In this document: one piece after another, positions 35,838 through 47,911 of the stretch
How positions within the stretch are numbered: position 1 is the stretch's first letter
Layout: every line of letters begins with the position of its first letter
Source: Nicotiana tabacum
Lineage: Eukaryota; Streptophyta; Magnoliopsida; Solanales; Solanaceae
Reading direction: 5' to 3'
Length of the DNA: 64,000 nt
Assembly (NCBI RefSeq): GCF_000715075.1
Contig: NC_134082.1
Coordinates: 142,278,948-142,342,947, forward strand
The notes under the pieces: model-generated
The model's database searches: none
The model's input: the letters and a program-made list of their open reading frames with translations, nothing else
What the model was told of the DNA's origin: nothing
Translations under genes and position numbers: made by a program

Positions 35838-36230
35838 TCCCATTATCTAGGAGGGTCCTAGAAATCTCTAATAAAATGCCAATTTCAAAGCTATGCTGTA
35901 TTTTTAAAAATCATGATTTAATGAAACTTGTTATATCACATGGTCTTAAAACTTCATCCCATTATCCAGGAGGGTCCTGAAATTTCAAATTAGAGTCTAT
36001 CTTATGAATGATGTTTTTATAGCTAAATTATACTCTCTTATAACATAACCTACTTATCTAATGGAATTCTTAAAGTTACGTCCCATTATTCAGGCGGGTC
36101 CTGAAAACTCCTATGCAAACTTTGAAGACAACTTATATTCCTTTGGTGTATATTTATGCTATATTTACTCCTTATGATTGTTTTGGATTTTAGCCTAGGT
36201 CTCATTTTCCAGGAGGGTCCTGAGAATTTT
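35838..36230 (-). repeat. Interspersed repeat CCCATTATCCAGGAGGGTCCTG, four copies
   Basis: Copies near 35839, 35957, 36081 and 36200 share the words CCCATTATCCAGGAGGGTCC and CTGAAA, spaced by about 110-125 bp. The AGGAGGGTCCTG core resembles the CAGGTGGGCGCCTG core of the neighbouring array. Confidence 0.65.
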
Positions 36231-37414
36231 GTGATCAAACCTGCCTGGTACTTGCTTTCCTTACGGAGGGCTTCCTGAAACAAATGTCATCTTTGCCCCT
36301 ATTTCAAATCAAAGAAAATCTTGTCAGTTTAAAACGTGGTGGTTAGTTATGGCATTCTTGCTGGGGATGGATTTCTCTTTGCCATGCTTTGCTTCGACCG
36401 ACTGCCTTGAACTGGTCGAGAATTGTTTTGACCTCCCGACTGATCCTCAACCACAGGATCCCCAACTGTTGTTTTTCACTTCTGACCCTTTTATTCGAAA
36501 CCATACATCTCCCACGACATTACTGAACCATTCCACCGATTTAACCTTTGCTCACACTCTATGTCCCACTTTTCATTATACTATCTCTAGCATATCCTAA
36601 CCGCATTTTGCTTTGTGCAATTTTGAATCTGGTAGTACACTTTGACATTCCTTCTTATTTATTGAAACAATGCTAACCTTGGAAGAGCTTTATAGGAGTA
36701 AAATTAACAGCAATGAAATGCAATGATTTTGAGAATTAAGAATAAAGAAGAAAATCCAAATTTGGATGACTGTTGGAGATAGGAAAAGAAACTTGTCTGA
36801 GTGGAGTCACTGGCACCAATGATCATGGTATGCATTTTGGATTAATCAGCCCAGTATATTTAACCAATCTCCTTTCCAATTGTTTTACTTTGTGCTCCAA
36901 GATTTCCACAACCCAATTTTTACTTTCCGCCAACTTATGGACCTTGTTCGACTTGCAGTGCCCTGAAGGGTTTTCACCGACAAACCTCTCTCATTTGTTC
37001 ATTCCTCAATTACTTGTCGCCTCATGGTGCTCGCGAAGGTTTTCACCAATAAGACTCTCTCATATTTATTTTCCCTCAGCTTTCGTCGCCTCATGGTGCC
37101 CATGAGGGTTTTCACCAATAAGACTCTCTCATTTTTTTTTGATTTCAAAGTGTTGCCCCTAATATGAATTTTCTTTACTTACTTGATTTGGCATATCTCG
37201 AAGACTGATCGGGAGGTCTTTCTTTGGATGGCAATGTGGGCTCTTTGGATATGTTTGGAAAGAAAAGGGTATCAAAAAGGCTCAAAGCAACTTAAATGGG
37301 TCAAAATTACAACTTTTGGAATTTGATCTCTTACCACAATCATAACTTCTGCCCCAGTTTCTTGCTTGGGGATCTTTTGATATTTTATTTTACTATGACC
37401 GAGCCGTGAGGCTG

Positions 37415-37452
37415 CCTACGTATCCTTAACAAGAATCAGGTCAAACGTAGTT
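37415..37452 (-). other. Ogre hairpin motif, copy 2 (outer, after integrase)
   Basis: Sense strand: outer arms CTACGT/ACGTAG; inner stem TTCTT/AAGGA around GTT with a U-G wobble that would be C-A on the + strand. Confidence 0.65.
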
Positions 37453-37684
37453 CACACCTGAATTTCCTTGTCGTTATACTTTCTCTTTTCACTTCTTTTC
37501 TTTTCTCTTTTTCTTTTCTCTCTTTTTCGTTTTTGATTCCAAAAGAAGGGTATGAAAGAAATAAATAAGGCTCAAAAGGGGGAACAAAAGGGTAAAGTGT
37601 TTAGATAGCAGAACAAATTGCCTTCGTCATTTCAATCTTCGAAATAATGCCAAATACAAACAATCAACAATTATACCAAAGAAA

Positions 37685-38827
37685 TTATACATAATATCTC
37701 TTGATTGCATCAGAATTTATAGCCATGTCTATGCATTTTCCTTCGATATCTGTTAAATATAAAGCACCATTGGACAATACTCTGGTCATAATGAATGGCC
37801 CTTGCCAATTCGGGGTGAACTTGCCTTTTGCTTCAGCCTGATGTGGAAGGATACGTTTCAGCACTTGCTGACCCACTTCAAACTTTCGGGGACGCACCTT
37901 TTTTTTGTATGCTCTTGCCATTCTCTTTTGATATAGCTGGCCATGACACACTGCTGCCAATATTTTTTCATCAATCAAGTTCAACTGCTCCAAACGGGTT
38001 TTGACCCACTCATCATAATCAATCTCAGCCTCAGCGACAATCCGAAGGGACAGGATTTCAACTTCTGCAGGTATTACTGCTTCAGTGCCATATACCAACA
38101 AATAAGGAGTTGCACCTACTGAAGTACGGACAGTAGTGCGATAACCCAGCAACGCAAATGGTAATTTTTTGTGCCATTGTCTCGAACCTTCTACCATTTT
38201 CCGAAGTATCTTCTTTATGTTTTTGTTGGCTGCCTCGACTGCTCCATTCGCCTTGGGACGATATGGGGTAGAATTGCGATGTGTAATCTTAAACTGTTGA
38301 CATACCTCTTTCATCAAATTACTGTTAAGATTAGCACCATTATCCGTGATGATCACCTTTGGGATTCCGAATCGACAGATAATATTTGAGGGAACAAAAT
38401 CGACCATTGCTTTCTTGGTCATTGATTTGAAAGTTTTGGCCTCAACACACTTGGTGAAATAATCAATGGCTACTAGAATGAATCTGTGCCCATTGGATGC
38501 TACTGGCTCAATTGGTCCAATGACATCCATACCCCAAGAAACGAAGGGCCATGGTGCAAACATTGTGTGCAACTCGGATGGCGGAGAATGAATTAAATTT
38601 CCATGTACTTGGCACTGATGACATTTGCGCACAAAACTGATACAATCTCGCTCCATGGTGAGCCAATAATAACCTGCTCGGAGAATTTTCTTTGCCATCA
38701 CATATCCGCTCATATGTGGTCCGCAGACTCCCGAATGTACTTCGGACATGACAGCCGTAGCTTGTCTAGCATCTATGCATCTTAACAATCCAAGGTCTGG
38801 AGTTCTTTTATACAAAAACTCCTCCAC
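37685..38827 (-). CDS. Integrase of the outer Ogre (intact frame)
   Basis: An uninterrupted 380-residue frame, part of the pol polyprotein rather than a separate gene; the apparent start at 38827 only marks a stop just upstream. The zinc finger shows the HHCC pattern (EVHSGVCGPHMSG, then CHQCQVHG). The catalytic D,D-E triad is visible: GMDVIGPIEP, IITDNGANLNS and GAVEAANKNIKK. The C-terminal part has the GPFIMTRVLSNGALYLTD segment typical of Ty3/gypsy integrases, and there is no chromodomain. It would insert element DNA into the genome. It is the best-preserved part of this element. Confidence 0.92.
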   Translation of the reverse strand: MEEFLYKRTPDLGLLRCIDARQATAVMSEVHSGVCGPHMSGYVMAKKILRAGYYWLTMERDCISFVRKCHQCQVHGNLIHSPPSELHTMFAPWPFVSWGMDVIGPIEPVASNGHRFILVAIDYFTKCVEAKTFKSMTKKAMVDFVPSNIICRFGIPKVIITDNGANLNSNLMKEVCQQFKITHRNSTPYRPKANGAVEAANKNIKKILRKMVEGSRQWHKKLPFALLGYRTTVRTSVGATPYLLVYGTEAVIPAEVEILSLRIVAEAEIDYDEWVKTRLEQLNLIDEKILAAVCHGQLYQKRMARAYKKKVRPRKFEVGQQVLKRILPHQAEAKGKFTPNWQGPFIMTRVLSNGALYLTDIEGKCIDMAINSDAIKRYYV

Positions 38828-41158
38828 TTAAGCAAAATCCACTTGGCAACCGTTGAATTGTTCTCTTTTGATTCCCCGTGGCTTACACTGGATATATCCC
38901 CATTCTGATGTACTCCTTGATATAGTGGAACCATGGTTCACCATGAAGTTCTTCTTCTATCATGTTACAGTAAGCATGTTGGTCTCGGACTTGAATATGC
39001 AGAGGATCGACATAAGCTTTGTCCGGATGGTGTAACATTGATGCCATGGTATCCAAAGCATCGGCAACCTCATTATAGACCCTTGGAATATGCTTGAACT
39101 CTACTGATCTAAACCGTTGACAAAGATCATGAAAACATTGTCGGTATGGTATGAGCTTCAGATCTCGTGTTTCCCATTCTCCTTGAATGTGATGTACCAG
39201 AAGATCCGACTATCCCAAGACCAAGACTTCTTTTACATCTATGTCTGCAGCTAGCCTTAAACCCAAAATGCATGCCTCGTACTCAGCCATATTGTTGGTG
39301 CAATAAAACTGATGCTGAGCCGTAACAGGATAGTGATGTCCTGTTTCGGAAATAAGCACAGCTCCTATTCCAACTCCTTTCATGTTGACCACCCCATCAA
39401 AGATAAGTTTCCAACCTGGTTTCTCGATCTGCTCTAGTTCATCGATATGCATCACCTCTTCATCGGGAAAATAAGTTTTCAATGGCTCGTACTTATCATC
39501 GACCGGGTTCTCGGCCAAATGATCGGCCAATCCTTGGGCTTTCATCGCAGTCCGAGTCACATAGATGATGTCAAACTCTGTGACCAAAATCTGCTACTTC
39601 GCAAGTCTTCCTGTCGGCATAGGCTTTTGAAAGATATACTTCAATGGATCCAAGCGCGAAATGAGGTAAGTAGTGTATGATGACAAATAATGTTTTAATT
39701 TCTGAGCGACCCAAGTTAGGGCGCAACATGTCCTTTCCAGATGAGTGCACTTAACCTCATAAGCCGTGAACTTCTTACTAAGATAGTAGATCGTCTGTTC
39801 CTTTCTGCCAGTGATGTCATGCTGCCCCAATACACAACCAAATGAATTTTCTAGGACTGTCAAGTAAAGAATTAAAGGTCTCTCTAGTTCTGGTGGAACC
39901 AACACATGTGGGTTTGACAAGTATCCATTTATCTTATCAAATGCTTCTTGACATTCATCAGTCCACTTGACCGCAACATCCTTCTTCAGCAACTTGAAAA
40001 TAGGCTCACAAGTTGTCGTGAGTCGAGCAATAAACCTCTTGATGTAGTTCAACCTCCCTAACAGACTCATCACCTCAGTCTTGTTCCTCGGAGGTGGCAA
40101 TTCTTGGATAGCTTTGATCTTTGACAGGTCCAACTCAATTCCTCGACGGCTGACTATGAATCCCAACAATTTTCCGGATGGAACACCAAATGCGCACTTG
40201 GCAGGGTTAAGTTTGAGGTTGTACCTGCGAAGCCTCAGGAAGAATTTCCTTAAATCCCCAACGTGGTCGGCCTGATGCTTTGATTTTATGATCACATCAT
40301 CTACGTACACCTCAATCTCCTTGTGTATCATATAACACAGTAGTCATTGCCCTCATATAAGTTGCCCCAACGTTCTTCAAACCAAATGGCATTACCCGGT
40401 AGCAATAAGTTCCCCATGGCGTGATGAATGTCGTCTTTTATGCATCTTCTTCATCCATTAGAATCTGATGATAACCGGCATAGCAATCCACAAAAGATCC
40501 AATCTCACGATTGGCACAATTATCGATCAAAATGTGGATATTGGGTAGTGGGAAGTTATCCTTCGGACTTGCTTTGTTGAGATTGCGGTAATCGATGCAT
40601 ACTTTGATCTTGCCATCCTTCTTTGGCACTGGCACAACATTAGCTAACCAAATGGGATATCGTGTGACCCGAATAACCTTTGCCTCCAACTGCTTGGTGA
40701 TTTCTTCCTTAATCTTCACACTCATATCAGTTTTGAACTTTCTCAATTTTTGCTTGATGAGAGGGAATGTTGGGTCAGTGGGTAACTTGTGGACCACCAA
40801 ATCAGTGCTCAAACCTGGCATGACATCGTATGACTATGCAAAAATATCTTTGTATTCAATCAGTGCTTTGATTATCTCTCCCCCGATCTTTGGTTCAAGG
40901 TGGACGCTTATTTTAGTCTCTCTGATATTATCTGCGTCCCCTAAATTGATGGCTTCTGTATCATTCAGGTTGGGTTTGGGTTTTCCTTCAAAGTGATTTA
41001 ATTCCTTACTAATCTCTTCAAAAGCCTCATCCTAATCATATTCTGATTTTTCATCACACTCTACTTCTTGAATTATTATTTCAAAATCAGATTGATGTTT
41101 AAGACTGGGCTGAGGATTCCTCATGCATGCCATGTCATTTGAACCAGCGTAAAAAAAA
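38828..41158 (-). pseudogene. RT and dual RNase H of the outer Ogre
   Basis: From right: linker (about 41158-40830), RT (40821-39960) with WLANVVPVPKKDGKIKVCID, the intact catalytic box YVDDVIIKS near 40308-40290, and LNPAKCAFGVPSGKLLGFIV. Native RNase H follows (ILYLTVLENSFGCVLGQHD, YYLSKKFTAYEVKCTHLERT). The second, RVT_3-type RNase H (about 39480-39000) has LIFDGVVNMKGVGIGAVL and MAEYEACILGLRLAAD; its third acidic site falls at a stop (VLG, stop, SDLLV at 39210). Other stops: one in the linker, TAA after DEEDA (40438-40440), TAG after GRLAK (39594), and one near 38850. Otherwise the frame is nearly continuous, so the decay is modest. Confidence 0.88.
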
Positions 41159-41345
41159 CTGTACAGAAAAGAAAAGAAAAACAAAAAAAAGAAAACCATT
41201 AGGAATGATGAAGAAAGAGAAATTGCATTTCATTGAATGATAAAAGATAATAAGGTTTGCACACTCAAACAGACTAAAAGATAACAAACTGGATTACAAC
41301 CCTGGAATAACCCAGACAAACTGAAGGAAAATCAAAATAAACTAC
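41159..41345 (-). other. Probable Ogre intron between protease and RT
   Basis: On the sense strand the protease frame runs to TTTTG|GTAGTTTATT (donor GT at 41345-41344) and resumes after a pyrimidine-rich TTTTCTTTTCTGTACAG (acceptor AG at 41160-41159). That is a 187-nt AT-rich intron. Ogre elements are known for an intron at this position. A homologous remnant is kept in the nested element (about 54370-54690), joined to integrase-derived sequence. Splicing itself is inferred. Confidence 0.65.
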
Positions 41346-42922
41346 CAAAACTCCTTTCGAGTGGGGAGAGGAGTAGCCTTCCAATTGTTAAGCTTTGTTT
41401 TTGGCCCGACAAATTGCACTTCTGCGTTGCTAGAACCTTCTCCAATTTCCACCATGTTCACATCACTGAACAACCTCTCGAACCCCTTATCCAAATTTCC
41501 ATCATCATCAATCAATGAACCGGGAACCGTTGCTATTGGGTGCTTTTTGGCTCTAGGCCTAATAAATGATCTGGACAGCCGCGAGATGAGATTTGGAAGG
41601 AACCACGCCTTTTGCCTCAACTTTCTGGCTCTTCTTACATCTGCATTTGTGGGCTTAAACCCCAGACCAAAGGTATCCAGGTTTTTGGGCAGAGATACTG
41701 GCTGTACGATGCCCTGCAACGAAGCACCCAAACCCTTGCCAGGTACGAAACCATTCTTCAACATCTTAGAAGCCACCATGACTGACGCGACTGTTACTTT
41801 AGGAACTGGAATGCTTTTTCCCTCTAGGATATTTTCAACTGATACTGCATCAAATACCTGATATACCCATGGCATTTTGTCGTCTTTAACTTCGATGAAA
41901 GGTACGATGGCATCACTTTGGGCACACATATTATCCTCACCGTGCACCACAATTTCCTGTCTGTCCCATTCAAATTTAACCATCTGATGCAAAGTAGATG
42001 GCACTGCCTTGGCGGCATGAATCCAAGGTCGCCCCAGCAAAAGATTGTAAGAAACTGCCACGTCCAACACTTGGAATTCCATAGTGTACTCAACGGGCCC
42101 TATTGTCAGTTCCAGTATTATATCGCCTACTGAATCTTTGCCCCAGCCGTCGAACCCCCGAACACAAATGCCATTCTTGTGAATTCTATCATTGTCCACT
42201 TTTAGCTTGTTCAACGTGGAGAGAGGGCAAATGTTCGCACTAGACCCATTGTCGACTAGAACTCTGGTAACCATAGAATCTTCACACTTTACCATCAGAT
42301 AAAGAGTCCTATTATGCTCAGTACCCTCCTCGGGCAACTCATCATCGGAGAAAGTAACTCTATTTACCTCAAATATTTTGTTTGCTATCTTCTCCAGATG
42401 GTTTACCGAGATCTTGTCGGGAACATGGGCCTCATTCAAAATTTTCATCAGGGACTAACGGTGCTCATCTGAATGGATTAGCAATGAGAGCAATGAGATC
42501 TGAGCAGGCGTTTTCCTCAACTGCTCTACAACAGAATAGTCCTGTACTTTCATTTTCCTTAAAAACTCTTCCGTTTCCTCTTCCGTCACAGCTTTCTTTA
42601 CCAATACTGGGTTGTCCTTGGGGACCCTGGCTTTTCTTAACTCTTCGAGGACAAAGCATCTCCCCGAATGAGTCAACCCATGGGCTTCACAAACTTCTTC
42701 TCTAATTTCTTTCCCTTTATACATCACTACCACTTGTTCATAATTCCAAGGAATGACCTTGCTGTTGATTATTGGAAACTCGGTTATCGGCTTGATAATA
42801 ACCCGATCTGTGCGGGCACCTTCCATGATTATGACAGGTTTGCTGGCAGCTCCTGGTACAATCACCTTCACCCTTTCCTGCTTCGTTGCAACCTTTCTTG
42901 AAGATCCCTTCTCAATTGCCAC
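41346..42922 (-). pseudogene. Protease region with G-patch motif, outer Ogre
   Basis: One frame from 42922 to 41346, broken only by a TAG at 42457-42455. The first part (42922-42458) is the gag-protease linker (IIKPITEFPIINSKVIPWNY, EEVCEAHGLTHSGRCFVLEE). The aspartic protease follows, with VLVDNGSSANICPLSTL as active site and YNLLLGRPWIHAAKAVPSTL as the conserved C-terminal part. Downstream, GFVPGKGLGASLQGIVQP is a G-patch-like motif, which some retroelement and retroviral proteases carry. It matures the polyprotein. The exon ends at the putative intron donor. Confidence 0.87.
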
Positions 42923-43159
42923 AGATGGCCCAACACTCGTTTTGCTCTACTTGAGCACTGACTCCTCACCTGCTGATTGTTCAACTGTCTTGACTCCACT
43001 GGACCGAATCATCATGACAGTCTGTGATGGCTTCTTGGGTTCCCCCTCCTCATGCACTATTTCAATCATATTTGCCTCCTGATGGGCTGGCATCAGATTC
43101 CTGTTGATATTGGGTGCCTCGGGAGCTTGAACTTCAATTCTATTGGTATCAATGAGCTC

Positions 43160-44878
43160 CTATATCGCACTTTTCAAGTGCCAGCATTTTTCTGTATCAT
43201 GACCCGGAGTACCAGAACAATACTCACAGCGGACAGTATAGTCAAGATTTTTTGGAGGAGGATTTGGCAGTTTGGACTGTATCGGCCTCAGCATATCCAG
43301 TTGTCTTAGCATGTGGAACAGACTAGTGTACGACTCTCCCAACGGAGTAACGATTTTCTTTTTCTGCAACCTTTCACGCTTAAATAATTGACTAGGCCGA
43401 AAACTTGGTCCTCGTGGATGTGGATAAATGTTTTGTGGAGCGGGAGCACGCCATTGCCTGTGGGCAGGAGGTTGGTTGATGCTTGTGCATGGTGGATGAA
43501 AAAATGAGGTTCTGGTGGGGGATAATAGTGTTGGGGTGGATTGTGATGGTAAGTTTGTTGGTGGGGTCGAGGTTGATTGTAGTGGTAAGGTGATCCTCTG
43601 GATCCGGACCAAGTTCCTGACTCAATCCCTCCTATGTCGCGTCCTCTCTCTTCTTTTTCCCAATCCCTCCTATGCCGCCCTGAATAGCCTGAGTAGTTGC
43701 TTTGATAGCCGAATAGCTCATAATTTTATTCGAGGCCTTCTTCTACCATGCCCCCCATCTTCACCACTTAGTTGAATGACTTCCCCATAGCTGAGACCAG
43801 ATGGTCATACTAGGTAGGTTCTAAAGCATGTAGGAAGTAATCCACCATCTCACTTTCCTTCATTGGGGGGTCTACTCTTGTTGCTTGCTCCCTCCATCGG
43901 AAACCGTATTCTCTGAAACTTTCACTATGCTTTTTCTCCAGTTTAGTCAAGGACAGTCGATATGGAATGATCTCAAGATTGTACTGGAAGTGACAAGTGA
44001 ACGCTTGTGCCAGATCATCCCATGTGTACCATCTTCCGTGATCTTGGCGTGTATACCATTCCAATGCTGATCCACTCAAACTCTGACTGAAGTAAGCCAT
44101 TAACAACTCATCTTTTCCTCCTACTCCCCTCATTTTGCTGCAAAAACCCCTCAAGTGGGTTACTAGATCACCATGCCCGTTGTATAGATCGAACTTGGGC
44201 ATCTTGAAACCTGCCGGGAATTGCACATTCGAAAATAGACATAGGTCCTTGTAGGACACACTTACTTGACCTCCCAATCCCCGCATATTCCTAAATGATT
44301 GTTCTAAGCTTTTAACTTTCCTGAACATCTCTTCATGTTCGGGAGTTTTGACTGGTTTGTCAGCTTCTATCGGGAGGTCAAAGCGAGGAGTATAGGAATG
44401 GGTTTCTGGAGCTTTGAAAGTGGGCTCTGAGGGGTAGTGTTGGTTGTCCTGGACTGGAACATAGGCTCGCTAGGAGATTTGTGGAGTGTAGCTGGTGGAG
44501 GTGCTACGAAAACAGGAGTTACTGGTGGAGGAGGGTATGGACTTGGTTTAGGAGTGGAGATTGTGGTGTATGAGAAGTGGTGCCCCGGTAGTGTTGGTAA
44601 ATGGGAAAACTCGGGGACAGATCGGTGGTAGGATGATCTTGAGACTGAGCCGGTGGTGAGGTGAAGGTAGGGTTAGCGGGGTAAGATGATGGCGGTTGTC
44701 CTTTAGCCCAGGCCTGATACATTTCGGCCATTTGTTGTTTCAATTTGTACATCTCTTCTTTCATGGCATTAATGTCCAACTCTTCTCCCTCTCTTGAAAG
44801 ATCGATGACACTGGTGTCTACATCTGGGATAGACATGATTATTTCACCTTTGGATCTGGTTTGGTATGGATGGGTTGT
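43160..44878 (-). pseudogene. gag of the outer Ogre, interrupted by the nested element
   Basis: From right: an acidic, coiled-coil N-terminus (DTSVIDLSREGEELDINAM, EMYKLKQQMAEMYQAW) at 44878-44519. The gag core follows at 44328-43810 (FKMPKFDLYNGHGDLVTHLR, SGSALEWYTRQDHGRWYTW, RWREQATRVDPPMKESEMVD). A Pro-rich stretch with the knuckle CEYCSGTPGHDTEKC lies at 43612-43160. Stops and small shifts separate the blocks. The reading frame continues beyond 44878 on the far side of the nested element (at 61056 and up), where a compatible frame runs into the insertion point. It would build the particle; inactive. Confidence 0.85.
44874..44878 (+). repeat. Target duplication, left copy (GTTGT)
   Basis: Five bases next to the nested 3' LTR. 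Compare GTTGC at 61056-61060: four of five match, as expected for a Ty3/gypsy 5-bp duplication after one mutation. Confidence 0.65.
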
Positions 44879-47800
44879 TGTCACACCTCCTTTTTCCGCG
44901 CCCGGGGGGGCGCAAGGGGAGTTTTTTCCAATTAAAGGACAATCGAAACGGGATTGGTTTATTTATTTCAGAGTCGCCACTTGGGAGATTTAGGGTGTCC
45001 CAAGTCACCAATTTTAATCCCGAATCGAGGAAAAGAATGACTCCATATTACAGTCTGCGTACCAGAAATCTGGATAAGGAATTCTGTTAACCCGGGAGAA
45101 GGTGTTAGGCATTCCCGAGTTCCGTGGTTCTAGCACGGTCGCTCAACTGTTATATTTGGCTTGATTATCTGATTTTGTACATGTTAAACCTATGTGCAAG
45201 TTTTAAACTCTTGACCGTTTTTATCATTATTTTTACGAGAATTGCAACGTCGTGAAAATATATCTCGAACCACGTTACATCAATGCACCCGTGGTTGTTG
45301 ACATATCTCGACTCGGTTGAGATTTGGATTTGGGTCACATAAATGTGCACCCGAATTAAGAAAAAAATAAATTATTAAGATGCGTCTAAAGCAACTAACG
45401 TATTGTTATTTTAGGGAAGGCCGTAAAATTTGCTAAACGGCCCATCCCAAATTCTAAGTATTTATTATGACTAATTATTGAGGGCCCCGCAGTTTGCATT
45501 TTTATTTGGCGAGGCTCGTCTCATTCATTATTAAAAAAGGGAATTTGCAATGTCATGGAAATGCATCTCATACCACGTCACAGTCAATGTACCCGTGATT
45601 AGAGACACATTTCGATTTCGTTGAGATTTGGATTTGGGTCACATAAATTTGCACCCGAGTTTAGGGAGATAACATTATTAAAGGCGCGCCTAAGGCAACT
45701 AACGCATTATTATATTGGGTAGGGCCGTGAAATTTGCTAACGGCCCATCCCGGAATCTAAGTATTTAATATATACATTTAGAGGGTTCCGCAATCTGTAC
45801 ACATTTTTTGGCGAAGCTTGTCTCGTTTTTCTTTTTATTTATTTATTTATTTATTTATTTATTTTTTTATTATTTATTTTTTTTAAAAAAAGGATGCTAT
45901 TTTTATGCCTTTAACCATACTAAACCTTACAGCTTCTTTACGACCAGAGTCTCATAACTTGTTAGAAGTTTAATAAAAAGAGTTTAGCGAATGAAGGTTT
46001 CGGGAGTAGTAACAGCATGTACTAATACTAATTTTGTCCGAAGGACCCAAGCAAAAGGAAGGGCGAACCGATTAACATCAAACTTGTGTCATAGAACAAC
46101 TAATCCAACTTAATTAAATGACATCAAATAAACAAGAATAACATAACATAAAAATGAAGCAAAACACATACAGTGAAATATGGGCAGAGAATTATTATGC
46201 GAATTTTTTTTTATTGCATCTTCGAACATTTAACGTAACATTTCCTTATCTAATACTTGAGGTTTACTAACCTTTTGAACCTCGGCAAACTCAGGACGAC
46301 GAACACGACCCCGACGGAATTCAAGCCAGACCTCACTGGACCGGAACAACGACAAAACCACGGACAAACAACTCGACGAACCAAAGACGACCTCGATGGA
46401 AAGCTTGGACCCTACAACTGTCGAAGCCCCAAGATTGTTGGTTGCTACTGTATCTCCGACGCGGCAACTAGTACGAGGAGATGGGCAGAAGGGATCGTTT
46501 GGACGTGAGGATGGCTTGCCTGTTGGTGGCAGTGGGTCGACTGGGCAACGCGACACCGGGAAAGGTAACAGCAGTCGCTGCTCGACGGAGGCTGGACACG
46601 GTGGAGGAAGCTGACGGACTGGACGACGGGGGGCTGGTGTTTGGGTGGTAGTGTTGGGCAGAGGTCGACGGAGAGGGGTCAGCTAGGGGAAGGTGACGGG
46701 GTCATGGAGGAGTTGGTCGGGTTTTTTCTTGACGATGGGGGAGTCTGCCGTTTGGTGATGTTGGTGGTTTTGGACGTGAAGCTGGTGGTTTTCGACAGTA
46801 GGGGTGCCGGCGTTAATGGAGGTGGGCGTTTGTGACAGTAGGTCGATGGGGATGGTGCGTGGGGGTACCGGACTGACGATGCAGCGAGCAGCAGCTCGAC
46901 GGAGCTGGTGCGTGGGGGCTGCCGGTGGTTTTGGACGGTGGTGTTGGGTGGTTTTGACGATGGTGGACTGGTTCGTTAGAGCTAGGAGGAGGAGGGGTGG
47001 TTGCCGGTGTTTGGTGGTCGAAGACGAGGGACAGTGGCAACGTGGGCAGTGACGATGGCGGAGAGGGTGGTCGTGAGGCAGTTTGGGAATGGGATTGAGC
47101 TAGGGTTTTTGCTTCTTCTTCTTGAGGAAGAAGATGAACAATATTCTTTTTCCAAAAAATTTCCCTAGTCCTGTTCGTTTTTTTGGTTTTCTGTCTTCCT
47201 TCGTTTTTGTTGGCTTTTTCCTTCTTTTAAAATTTCCCAAGCCCCTTTTCGTTGGTCCCCGTGTTTTGTAACATAATGCCCATGAAAATGAGCCCCACGC
47301 GTGGTGGGGTTCGAGGCATATGTCCCCCACGCGTGGTGGGGTTCCCCACGTGTCCTGGACACGGTTTATTATGGGCTAGGTCCGAAAATTAGGCTTAAAA
47401 CCGGGTAGTTTAAACCCGAATATTATTCTTTTGCCCGGACCCGTGAAATAGGAACACGTTGCTTAGCTAGTCCTATGTAAGCAAAATAACTACCAAAAAT
47501 AAGACTAGTATTTAAACAAAACTATATCTTTTTAAATGTTTTTCAAGGTTTAAAATAGCTACAAAATATTAATAAAACTATTTTTTTGTAATTTTCGTTT
47601 TTAAATATTAAGATAAAATATGAGGTAATATTTTTGTATTTTTCAAAGTTAAAATGACTATAGGATATTAATAAAACTACTTTTTTTTTTGTAATTTTCG
47701 AATTTATATAAAGTACCAAAATAAAGTACAATTTTTGTATTTTTCAAATTTATGAGAGATACATAAACTAAAATTTATATATATATTTTGAAATTTCTTT

Positions 47801-47911
47801 TTGCAACGAAATAAAGTAAAAATAGTTAAAATGGCTATACTAGTCCTAAATTAGATATTTACGCTAAAAATGTAAAAATTCCCGGGGAGGGTCAAAAATC
47901 ACGTGCTTACA
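44879..47911 (-). repeat. 3' LTR of the nested element (3033 bp)
   Basis: Sense-strand start TGTAAGCACGTG at 47911, end GGTGTGACA at 44879. It is nearly identical to the copy at 57991-61055: by eye roughly twenty substitutions plus microsatellite and homopolymer changes and one replaced block near 47190-47240. It has a (TTTA)n tract near 45833-45865, a GC-rich part at 46500-47100, and two CCCCACGCGTGGTGGGG palindromes with a G-box at 47293-47354. Confidence 0.92.
47293..47354 (-). promoter_or_regulatory. Duplicated ACGCGT palindrome and G-box in 3' LTR
   Basis: Two copies of CCCCACGCGTGGTGGGGTTC (47293 and 47325) are followed by CCCCACGTGTCC. On the sense strand this gives GACACGTGG, an ABRE/G-box-type core, upstream of two CCACGCGTGG sites. 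The position, about 0.55-0.6 kb into the LTR, is plausible for U3 promoter elements. Confidence 0.5.

Larger units (their letters stand above)
34677..37684 (-). other. 3'UTR of the outer Ogre
   Basis: About 3 kb without genes between integrase and the 3' LTR. It holds hairpin copies at 34798-34840 and 37415-37452, two tandem repeat sets (35090-35725 and 35838-36230), and a long tract that is polypurine on the sense strand (37480-37530). Segments at 36301-36440 and 36950-37140 (repeated AATAAGACTCTCTC words) recur in the nested element at 52690-52800 and 53320-53450. Confidence 0.7.

Noticed and set aside
46257..47052. Several overlapping frames in the GC-rich part of the LTR
   Set aside because: Their presence in both LTRs reflects LTR identity, they overlap on both strands, and none has a recognisable domain or start context.
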